This document shows, one piece after another, positions 25,501-37,600 of a DNA stretch of 64,000 nt. The stretch is from NCBI GenBank assembly GCA_032622095.1, contig CP136068.1, forward strand, positions 129,217,989 through 129,281,988. Direction: 5' to 3'. The stretch comes from Siphonodentalium dalli (taxonomy: Eukaryota; Mollusca; Scaphopoda; Gadilida; Siphonodentaliidae). Position 1 is the stretch's first letter. Each line of letters opens with the position of its first letter. The translations under genes were made by a program, and so were the position numbers. The notes under the pieces were generated by a model. That model did no database searches. It had not been told where the DNA came from and worked only from the letters and a program-made list of their open reading frames with translations.

Positions 25501-28500
25501 TTGTAAGTGTAGTTCATATATACACTTATAACACACATGTAGCTTTTGTTTTTTTAATTCAGTACACTTGTACCACACTTACTTTTTCAAAATGTACACT
25601 TATTTTCTAAGTGTGGTGTAAGTGTACATTTGCTCTACACGTTTGAGACTTTGAAAATCTTTGGGCATACTGCCCACACTTACAGCTACACTTATGGTAC
25701 TTTGAAAAGTTCTATCTACACTTATGACACACTTATGATACTTTTACTTTTAAAATATTTGGCAGCACTGCCCACACTTATAGGTACACTTATGGAACTT
25801 TGGAAAGATTTGTCAACACTTATACCACACTTATCGAACTTTGATATGGATATGTTCAGGAATACTGATCACAGTCTCGCACGTTTTGTACTATAAATCA
25901 CGTTGTATATTAAATATGAATTTTTTTAATTTTGAATTTATTTTGTTTTTCTGTAACTTATATTCTGATAAAAAAAAATTATGAATCTTTTGTGCTAACA
26001 TAATGATATATGAGTATGTATATCTACAATTTATTAACTGCAAAATGTTTGTCATAGAAACAATGGAAATTGGCAAGGACCGCGATACGAAAGAGTGAAC
26101 TTATTATCGTCGTGCTCTCCGTTGCATGACAGCATGGTGGTTAATTAATCCCAACAAGCAGCAACAAGCGGAAATAATTTTGGATTACCGGATAGGGCTA
26201 TGCTAGAGTAAATTTTGTATCGGGGTTTTTTATGGCAAAATTTCGATAGTTAGCGTAATTTCGTGACTTTTTCGACTATTTTGTCGCATAAAATCAATAA
26301 ATTAACGATGAACAGTTACAAATTGTTTTTAACATTTTCGGAGAAGTATATGTACCTGCTATCTGTTTTAAATTTAACGCAAAAGCTATCAAAAATAACA
26401 AAGTTTAACTTTATATACGAGTGATTATCGACCTACTGTGGCTTTCAGCCCACGTGTTCCTGTCATTCTCGCTATGCGTAAACATTGTCCTCTGATGTCA
26501 TAATTATTTTGGGAAATCCCTGTCTAAATCAGCTGATAGCCTAGAACTGAGCATACTATTGGCTAAAAGCTAACGCGTGACTATATGCGCATGCGCAGAC
26601 TACATTCCGGTCAAGATATCAAATTAAATTTCGTCTGCATTTTATTTGACAACAACATCATTTTACGATTTTACGAAAATGATGGCGAGAAATGCCAAAA
26701 CAATTCAACAATTTGGCAAAATGAAGAAAGGATCTAACACAGTAGAGATAGAACAGGTGGTAGGAGGCTAAATTCGGTAAATAATTACGCAAATAGGCAA
26801 AGTTTGTTCCCGGTGATTCTACAACAATGACACGATGACATTGAGAAATTACATGTCAACAGTTAAGTGGAACTAGAATTGAGACTGGACGCATTCAGAT
26901 TACAACCGATGGAAACGTGCGCTAAATTCATATACAACTTACATTTATTTACACGTGCTAATTCTCAATCGCAGAGTCATGGCTGTCGTTTAGCTGATTC
27001 AATCATTCAGTGATTGATCTATCGCATGTTTCATTGTTGGCAAGACTCACCAAGAGGACTGATCACAGATTCAATTGCAATCATCTTGACGTCTTGTCCA
27101 CATGCTTGTTGCAGTTGCGCTACCTGACAAAACTGATTTTAGTGGAGGGATAGACTGGGCACACAGGGCACTCTGACTTTGAAGGACACTGTATGGATGC
27201 CATGTTTTTGTGAATAATTCGTGGTCAGGAAACTGGGGGTTTCGCATAATTCCATAAAAATCGCAAAATATTTTCTTGTGGAAGGGTGAATAGAGATACT
27301 GAAGTAAGTGTCAGATAAATCAATTGATGCAAGAAAGTAATTCTGTTCAATAGACTGTATAACCATCTCAATTGTTTCTGTTTTGAAATGTTCATATTTA
27401 ACCCACTCATTTACATCCTTTAAGCTGATAATTAGTTGAACCCGACCAGTTTCTTGGGGCAAGTTAGAAATAATTTCACCTGTTTCAAAGTTACAAGGTG
27501 CAATTACGTTTTTGGATAATAATTTATCGATTTCAGTATCGATCTGACGCAGTTCGACTTCACCAAAGCGAATTGGCTGTCTAGGAGAAAGTTGAAATGG
27601 TTTTTTAATTAGATCAATTTTGTAACCATGTGCCAAATCTAAAATCCATGAAACGGTTGTTAATTTAGTCCATTCAGATAGATGAATAGAAATATTAGGC
27701 CTGGTAGATTCAGAACAAATAGGTTTAACTTCCGAGTTATCAGAGTTAAAGAGGAAATTAGTCATGTTATGACTTAACTTTCTTAATTACTGAAGACGTT
27801 TGCTATGTCGTTTGAGACAGCATTTTCCGAGGCATGAGATTTATCAATGGGAGCTCTGATTTCCTGGTCCGAGAACTCGCGGTCCTCGTTATGTTGAGCA
27901 GCAGGGGCTCTGCTAACTGTTGCGGTTGGAGCATGTCGACTCGACGAAGGCGTAAGCCTACGTGTGCCTGCCTTTTAGAAGAAAGCAAAATCATGGAGTT
28001 AAGATTAGACATGGCCGTGGCCACTGCTAAGGGGTCTAAAGCCACATTGACATGAGGAAATCTGGAGCCACTGCATAGTCGGATGATATCTTTTTGGGAG
28101 AGCAATAGAGCTACTAGTAGTCCCCAAATTTGAGGGCTTTTGTTTGCATGGAACCCGCCTCTGATTTGACCTTTGCATGAGCTGTGTCCATTTAAATAAG
28201 ATTGGCAGTTGGTTTAGAGACTGTCGAAGTCCCCATAGAGAGCCGGAGGTGATTTTCCAGCAAGTCAAGTAAATCGGCTTCACCATCACTGTCCATTAAA
28301 TTATCAGCTAAATTCAAGACTATCACCGGTTTATCTGGAAAAACAACTCCGGTAAGGGCCCTAGACCCAACTATTTTGTCAGGTATATTAGTACACGTCC
28401 GCAACCAACGCCGTACGAACAAAAAGTGACCAGCCAGGTGCTCGGGTGGCCATCGCTAATCACTTGGGTCAACGAGCACATAAATCTTTTCTCGGTACAA

Positions 28501-31500
28501 TGGATGCATTGACCTTGAAGGACAATATGCCAGAGTTACCTCTTTCCCGACAATTTCTGACCGAAGAGAATATAAATTATCGCCAAATATCAGCATGTAC
28601 ATTATGGAATAACCTAAATATAAAGCTAGCTGAGTACGGAAAAGTAATAAATTCACCTCCTGGCGAGAAAAGGGGGTTATCCTTTGAAATGATATGCTGG
28701 ACAATAACCGTGTTCTAACACGAGACAATTTACTAAAGATCTATAACATACACATAAACTTCATCACTCGTAATAACATCCAATATCAGATAAAAGTATT
28801 TGAAAACAACTTGAACAGATTATAACACCGAAAGCACCACTTCTTACCAAATAATGTCCTTAAACTGCTTAAAAACTATCGAGGAGGACAGGACTTTTAT
28901 CAAATGTGAATCGACATTCCAACTTTTACTGTAACAAGTGACAAGTGTTATTTCCCCACAACATAATTAAATGGTGCAAACTGGATAAACTTCCCTTTCT
29001 CATAACGCCTGACACAAAGCTGCAATGGCTACAATTAAAAATAAATTCACGAATATTATCAACTAACAAGGGTGGTATTCACCAAGCGAGACTATTTTAT
29101 AAACCAGGTAGTTTGCTGAACGCAAAGGTATCTTCGTTTTAACGTCAACCACACACGCTGTCGATGATGTGATTGATCCAACCTATCAGATTTGTCACTT
29201 GTCAATTGACACCGTCTCACGACTAATTCGTGAACACTCACCGGCCACAATCAGCATGTATAGCGGTATACTTTTTGGGTATAAATGTGTGGAGACTCAT
29301 GCTGGCGTTTATACATCTGCAGAATGAGTTTTGGTGATATTATTAAGGTTTTTTAATTAGTGTGAAAATGAAGAGCCAAGAAGATAACGTCTCAGAAGAA
29401 TTTTGTTTGTATTTTGGTTCTATTTGGAAATTTCCCTGCTATTTCCAAAGAATTTTCTTTCCAGGCATCATTTTTCCGGCGCTGGTGGATGGTGCCGGTT
29501 TCTTATTTCTCTAGGATTTTGATGGTTCTCTGCACAATGCCCAAAAAGTATTTCGCTCGTCGGTGGTGTATTTTGCTCCAAGTCCTTTCCCTCTGTTACT
29601 CATGATTGAAATGAACCATGCATGTGACCGGTGGTCAATCTATGATTGACGCCAATCACCTTGATTGGATAATCCTATACCGCCCGGCGATGTCTTCCCA
29701 TCGATGTCCACCGATATCGTAGCATTGAGCGTAATCTCTATAAACTACATGGACTAAATTATAAACCCAGCCGGTGAATACCACCCCTGGGGTGCTATTC
29801 ACCGGCTGGGTTTATAATATAGTCCAGGTAGTTTTACGAGGCGACGCTCAATGCGAAGCTATCGGTGGACATATCATGATATCGATGGGAAGACATCGCC
29901 GCACCATATAGGATTATCCAATCAAGGTGATTGGCGTCAATCATAGATTGACCACCGGTCACATAAACATGCTGCGTGTAGCAGTACAAGTTTGTACACA
30001 TTTCAACAATGAGCAACCGAGGAAAAGGACGTGGGGCAAAATATACCACCGACGACATGAGGGGGTCTACAAAAAAAATCCGTATATAGGGTTGGGTGGG
30101 TGGGTGGTCCAGATGCCGAAACAGTCGTACTTGTAATTTTTGTCTCCAAAATGGGTTTATTTCAAACAATTTACAAGTTATATACTGACCATGTAATGTT
30201 GTTTATAAGCATGTTAGTATCATGTTTGTTGGCATATGGCTATATGGACATCTATATATAGTGACTATTTAGCCTCAGATTTAGCAACATTCTGGATTTC
30301 ACAGGATCCCGTCCCACTTCTCAGTGGAAAACCGTAATTTAGTAAAAATAATAATGTATTACCCAGTTGTATTACCCGAATAAAAGTAATAAAATAAAAA
30401 AAACTGTATCACAAATACTACATGGTGAATACTCAATGATGACTAGATATCATTGACCCGATTGTTGCATAACATGAAATTGAAAAGGGTATCTCATAAA
30501 TTTCTAATGTCTGAAATACTGTCTTGTTCTGGCATGCAATCAATTTCATTCCTTCTGGTTATTTCTCATCTTTTTAATGATTGCAAGTAATGTTAATTTG
30601 CAGCACTTATCCAAATAAAACTGAATTGGTTATGATGAATGGCCGTTACTGTTTATTGTTCAGACAATCCCAACTGAAGGTGACGCTATTCTCCTTGAAT
30701 TTACGAACTTCATCTTGAAGCTTAAATACTGCTCAACAAGACTAAACTACAATACTAATTGTATACTGTTATCGCTCACAAATATATGAACTGAAATAAT
30801 GTGATGCATTCAGATGCTTTGAGAAATGACATTCTTCAATGTCTTCAAAGTTCAAACTAAAATCAAGAATAAAATCTGACTGAGACTATACTGCAGACTC
30901 TAGTGCACAAATATACATACAAATGGTTGAGTTATAATAATGCAAAATGTGTTTACGGATGGAACCAAGTTGGTAGCTCTGGTATGCATCGACAGGCAAA
31001 ACCTGTGATATGCATTAATATCTGCACACATCATTCCCGTATCATTCAGGTCTATCACCATACCAAACCACTTCAAAATTCGACAACCGACACTTCAACT
31101 TATATGGCAAAAACTTTGTACGGATTGAATTTCATAAACAGGGCCCATGGATAACTCTGGTAGGCATTGGTACTCACAATCCGTGATACTATGCATATTC
31201 GTTCCCCATTTATGGTCCGTCACATGTCATAGAGCATCAAAATATGACAACCGACTCTTCACCCCCCGTGTACGTGGTATCGCCAAAACCGAGGGTATCG
31301 CCAAAACCGAGAATATGGGAAAGTCATTTTCACGTATATGATATGGGGATATGTTTGTTTCTCACCGTAATACAGACATCGAGCATCGTATGTGTATGTC
31401 CACACGAAGCATGAGTATTTATCCACCAGTTGTCAATCAGTTTTCACAGATCAGACCATTAATTCTTTTTTGGCGAATTTTTTCAATGGTGTGTTTGCTT

Positions 31501-34500
31501 TTGCTCACTCAAATTTTCGAGAACAACCATTCACTAGTATAGTTCCTGGACTTCCACGCTTCCAAAACAAATGCCGGTATATAGTTGAATCTGTCAATGA
31601 AGCATAGGATTTGACAGAATTTAATAAATCCTTGTCGTTCTCAATATCCGCGCGATATGAAGGGACCACTGTCGGTCCAGAAAGATGCGAACGGCACAGA
31701 TGAAGATGCGCCAAACGCCGAGTTTCTGTGCAGTAAATATGCGTATTACTTAAGGAGTTCTGATGAGTTTTCGAGTGTTTTTATGTGTATCAGAGACTGA
31801 TCAATTGGACTGCGAATGTCAACTGAAATATGAATCCATAACATATTCGAAATAATGTGTGCATATTATATTATGAATGTATTTCAATTGAAATTAATTG
31901 AACATCGATCTCAGCATTCAGATTTGCGATCTCAATAACGTGAATGAATGATAACGCGATGCCTTGATCACACGCACGTGAATGCTGCCGTTCGCATGCA
32001 TGCAGCCAGAGGCGGACTGGCCGATCAGGAGACCGGGAAAATTCCCGATGGGCCGGAGGCCGTGTGTGGGGGGGGGGGGGGGGGGTATATGTGGTTGGGT
32101 CGCACATGAAACCGACGTCGGCCGCCACATGTGTTGTTTAACCAGCCTAATTGGCTAATCGTAATTTTGTCATTAAATGAACTTGTCAGCATCATTATAA
32201 CACCACGTAAAGACCCCGTTAATCTCGAGATTTCAACGGTAACTCCCAGCTGTAAATCCCAAAAAAAATCTCACGCACCCCTCCCGGACCCTCCCCCAAT
32301 TGAAATTTCCAACACAATAGGAACGCTTCAGTTGAGGCCAGTCAAGATGCTAGGATTAGCGATTTTCTTGTATAGTTTTCAAAATTTTCTCACCCCGGAC
32401 CGAACAACCATGGACAGCCCGGTGTGTCCTGGTCTCTTGTCCGTAGCCGTGTGCATTTGTCTGAAGTTAGATCGCTAGATGTTAGAATTTATGCAATTTT
32501 TCAGGTAAAAATATCTGAATGGTCTCATACCGGGAATATATAGAACCATGGTTTATGAATACATAAGATATTAGGTCAGAGCACTGAAGTGCAAATGGAA
32601 TTATGCAAAAACATGTATTTGGTCTGATTCTGATTCAAGGGGGGGGGGAGCAGTTGGAATGTCCCAAGGTGGACACCCCCCGAACAGATTCTGATTCAAG
32701 GGGGTGTGCAGTTGGAATTTCCCAACAAGGTGGACACCCCCAAACAAATTATGATTCAAGGGGGAGGGGTGCAGTTGGAATTTCTGATTGAAGACGGAGG
32801 GGGTGCAGATGGGCCGGTATTATATTCATTTCCCGGGCCGGTTTGTTGGCCCAGTCCGCCACTGCATGATGCAGCTAATCGGATATTCGTTTACTATTAA
32901 CATGCTTGGAGTTTGTATATAGACCACACATGCCGGACGACACGCTACGGCGTATCAACGATTTGTTATAATCATGTTTATTTTACACTTTATGACTCGT
33001 TGCCACTCGAGTAGACCGTTACGCGACAATGAAACCGAATCATATTATCGAATATACATATATCGTATTACTCCAAATTATGCAATTCTAGCTTTTTTAA
33101 GAGTCATTAGATAAAATTGTAACGATTCTTGTAACATCCGAACATATATCATCACTACCAAGTACCAAGTACTATAAGTACCAAGATATTTCAACACGTG
33201 CATATTATTGAAATTGAAACCAACAACTCGTGATACAGTCGAAATAAACAAGACCACGTGTTGAAAATGTTGATCAATTGAACAGTGCGTGCATACAGGT
33301 CCACTGGCCAATCAACCTCGACGAACTTATGACGTTATTTGATTGAACGATAATGTGATTGTTTCGAGTGACAACGTGTCACAACGGCTGTATATGACTT
33401 AGTTGTGGGAAATAATATCAAACTTTTGCGGTCGTTTTAATTGTATACTGTCTACTTTGGCGGTTCTCTTGTGAAATAACGCGTGGCATTATAAGAAATA
33501 AATATTCATATTAATCCTATGCAGTTATAAGACAAATTTACCATATAACCGGCTGTGCGTTGTATAATTTGTTTTCAAACTTTTCGGTTATAACTGCAGA
33601 CCATTAATCGAAACAAGAGTCATTTCTGACCTCGTTAAACTAAGAATGATATCGTTAAAATATTGAATCTACCAAAACAATAACACATGTATATCCCGTA
33701 CGATGACCTCATGTAATAGTTCCCAAGATGATGGAGATTTATGCATAATTTCATTTATATTGTTGTGTGCAAATCTTAGCTATATTACTTTTGTTTCAAA
33801 ATAAGTGAAAAAGAATAATTCTAGAACTTAACAAGCCGAAAACTAAATCTGCGAACAATACGAATTGAAAGTCATCGTGACGCTGAACATCCATAACAAT
33901 TTTGGTTAGAACCATAAACCAAACTCAGGACGGAGACCCTGATAAGATAAGATTCATTTCGGTTAAAAATACATATCAATTACAGTATATGCAACCTATA
34001 CAATAACATAATGAAGTCTTGTGTAAATATTATGCCCACAAAATATGTGGTCCTATGGGCTAAATTAGAAAAGTTATAAACTATTGTGTAATTTACATGT
34101 GCACATAACAATCATGGCAGTATACACATGTTCCACAGTTTTGGAAGATCTGTCTGTGTATCTGTCTGTGTGTGTGTGTTCGCGATGAACTCGAAAACGG
34201 CCAAGCCGATTTCGATGAAACTTGGTATGTGGGGGTATTTTCGGCCGGGGGTGGTATGGGGCCTATTAATTCAAGGTCATATCGCCAATTTTGATGGGAT
34301 TTCGACGAAATTTGATACGTGGGGTTACTTTTGTCCACTGAGTGTTTTGGACGGGTCGAGTAGTGACCTTGACCTTCAAAATGATAAATTAAAGGTCAAA
34401 TCTGGTAAAACCGGATGGATTTCGACGGGCACGTTTGTCGGGTACTTTTGTCCGGGCAGTGTTTTGGACCCCACTTGACCTTCAAAATGGACAATTCAAG

Positions 34501-34533
34501 ATCAAAGCCCGGACGAAGTCGGGTCACCTTCTA

Positions 34534-34599
<66 letters not shown>

Positions 34600-34623
34600 C
34601 TATATATAGATATATATATATAT

Positions 34624-34679
<56 letters not shown>

Positions 34680-37600
34680 GATCTCACATGAGTTTCTATT
34701 TTATACGGAATTTATCAACCGAGTTCACTAAATTCGATTTGAGCCGAGGTTTACCGATGCTCAAATAGAATTTAGAGGACGAGGTTGATAACTTACGCAT
34801 ACAATAGGACGAGTGTGATATACCTTTTATCACATGATCAAATAAACCCGAAGCAACGCGAAATATTCATCGAAAACAACAATCATAAACTACAGCGATC
34901 GCAAGTTATTTGAAGAACGCCGTGACGTCATCGCACGCGCTGTTATTAAACGTGTCTATTACCGATAATTATGAAACTGCTTTTATGGCCAAATTATGTG
35001 ATAAATATATATATTCGATAAGTTGATTCGGTTTCATTGTCGCGTAACGGTCTACTCGAGTGGGAACGAGTCATAAAGTCTGTAAAATAAACATGATTAT
35101 AACAAATCGTTGATACGCCGTAGCGTGTCGTCTGGCATGTGTGGTCTATATACAAACTCCAAGCATGTTAATAGTAAACGAATATCCGATTAGCTGCATG
35201 CATGCGAACGCAGCATTCACGTGCGTGTGATCAAGGCATCGCGTTATCATTCATTCACGTTATTGAGATCGCAAATCTGAATGCTGAGATGGATGTTCAA
35301 TTAATTTCAATTGAAATACATTCATAATATAATATGCACACATTATTTCGAATATGTTATGGATTCATATTTCAGTTGACATTCGCAGTCCAATTGATCA
35401 GTCTCAGATACACATAAAAACACTCCAAAACTCATCAGAACTCCTTAAGTAATACGCATATTTACTGCACAGAAACTCGGCGTTTGGCGCATCTTCATCT
35501 GTGCCATTCGCATCTTTCTGGACCGACAGTGGTCCCTTCATATCGCGCGGATATTGATAACGACAAGGATTTATTAAATTATGTCAAATCCTATGCTTCA
35601 TTGACAGATTCAACTATATACCGGCATTTGTTTTGGAAGCGTGGAAGTCCAGGAACTATACTAGTGAATGGTTGTTCTCGAAAATTTGAGTGAGCAAAAG
35701 CAAAAACACAATTGAAAAAATTCGCCAAAACAAAATTAATGGTCTGATCTGGGAAAACTGATTGACAACTGGTGGATAAATACTCATGCTTGGTGTGGAC
35801 ATACACATACGATGCTCGATGTCTGTATTACGGTGAGAAACAAACATATCGCCATATCATATACGTGGAAATGACTTTCCCATATTCTCGGTTTTGGCGA
35901 TACCCTCGGTTTTGGCGATACCACGTACACGGGGGTGCTCTTGAGTTATGATGCAAAATGTTTGTACGGACGGACACACGGACGGCTCGAGACGTCAACT
36001 ATATACCCGCCGACTAATATCGGGGGTATAATAACCATATATCTATGTGTATACCCAACCAACACAATTCCCCTCCTCCTCTCCCCAATTCTCTGTCAGT
36101 CTAAACACGCTCGATATATTAAGGCTATAATGCGGTCTAGGGCAATTTGTGACATACAGTGTACCTACACAATGCTTTATTATTGTTGTTAGATACTGGA
36201 AACAACAGGAAACACCTGGAAATACAGTTTATTTTTCGTTTTTCTGACCTGTGCTTTACCGATTAAGGATGTTTTTGCTTGAGTCTTAATTTTACACACT
36301 TTGCACCAAAAAAGGATAGTGGAATGGGATTGAAAGGCAGTTAACACAGTTATTGAAGAACGGCTAAAAAACTCTGAAATTTTTATAAAAACATGAGAAA
36401 CGAGGTGGGTCCCTAACATTTGGAGGAACAAATTTGCACAAACAAATGGGGTGGTGGGTCCCTCGGGGTCGGAAATAAACTTTTTGGGCCCTATATGTGC
36501 AATTGTTTTCCAGACCCCCCCCCCCCCCCACTGCCGACGAGCGTAACACTTTTTTGGGCATTGTGGAGAGAAGAATCAAAATATTAAAGAACAAAGAAAC
36601 CTGCACCATTCACCAGCACCGGAAAAATGATGCATGGAAAGAAATTTCTTTGGAAATAGCAGGGAAATATCCAAACAGAACCAAAACACAAACAAAATTC
36701 TTCTGAGACGTTATCTTCTTGGCTCTTCATTTTCACACTGTGCTAATTAAAAAAAAACCTCATTAATATCATTGAAACTCATTCTGCAGATATATAAACG
36801 CAAGCATGAGTCTCCACACAATTATACCCAAACATTATACCGCTATACATGCCGATTGTGGCCGGTGAGTGTTCGTGATTTAGTCGTAAGACGGCGTCAA
36901 TTGACAGGTGACAAATCTTATAGATTGGATCAATCACACCATCGACAGCGTGTGTCGTTTGCGCTAAAGCAAAGATACCTTTGCGTTCAGCCACTACCAA
37001 ATAAACTACCTGGTTTATAAAATAGTCTCGCTTGGTGAATAGCACCCCTGGTGTCTCAAAATGTCAAATTTATGACATAAATGTGACAGATGTAAAAGTG
37101 AGACAGAAGACATCTCCCACCTGTTTTGGAATTGTGTTCAGGTTCAGGAATTCATAAAGGAACTCCGTGATTGGGGTAAAATTACCGCATTGATCTCGGT
37201 CCCCAACAGATGACAATGATTTTCGGTCGTCACCAACGGGTCTGAACTTTACAACGAACATGCTATGGCTTCTAATTAAATTATACATTTATAGAACTAA
37301 ATTAAAACCAATTAACTTATCCCTAAATGTTTTCCTCAAAGAATTGAATTATAGATACCAATGTGAGAAGTATACCACACAATGACAATTGACTTGATTG
37401 TCCTGGAAATGATCTATCCACCAGTGTCGAATACTCACTTAATTATTATACCTCGGACATATGGTACACATCCCCGAATACCCCACTAATACCACAATGG
37501 CGTCTATGCTGTTGTACCGATAAGACATACACCAGCATATCCTTTATTGTTTCTATAGATAATCCCTCATATAGAGATGTGGAGAAGGGGAGCTGGTTCA

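Larger units (their letters stand above)
31260..35937. mobile_element. 4.7-kb palindromic element with about 930-bp TIRs and CTCTT TSD
   Basis: The arms are 31260-33055 (with an 858-bp hAT element inside) and about 34997-35937. They start CACCCCCCGTGTACGTGG and end CCACGTACACGGGGGTG, flanked by CTCTT at 31255-31259 and 35938-35942. Removing it rejoins a 165-bp repeat unit whose uninterrupted paralogue is at 31060-31126. A 69-codon frame is conserved in both arms (31505-31714 minus, 35484-35693 plus) with three differences. The loop (33056-34996) holds a tandem-repeat element and a (TA)n tract. No transposase. Confidence 0.85.
30055..36532. mobile_element. G-run family element inserted in the previous one
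   Basis: The left end (GGGGGTCTACAAAAAAAATCC then GGTGGGTGGGTGG) and the right end (GGTGGTGGGTCCCTCGGGG, GTCGGAAA, TTTTCCAGAC and a C run) match the terminal segments of the 10640-14577 element. CCGACGAC before and CCGACGAG after are a possible 8-bp duplication of the CTCGTCGG site that is uninterrupted in the 718-bp copy. Confidence 0.55.
29789..37048. mobile_element. Second GGGTGnTATTCACC element, inverted and swollen by nested insertions
   Basis: The ends are GGGGTGCTATTCACC (29789) and GGTGAATAGCACCCC (37048). It is head-to-head with the 29070-29787 element across CCCC-T-GGGG centred on 29788, making a palindrome with arms of about 270 bp. Its two terminal segments (to about 30060 and from about 36530) together match the whole 718-bp neighbour, so the 6.5 kb between them is inserted sequence. 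Confidence 0.7.

Noticed and set aside
31745-31790. Possible hammerhead ribozyme (CTGATGAG at about 31750)
   Set aside because: The required CGAAA partner segment and closing stems are not present downstream.
34502-34687. 61-aa Ile/Tyr frame
   Set aside because: Translation of the (TA)n microsatellite.
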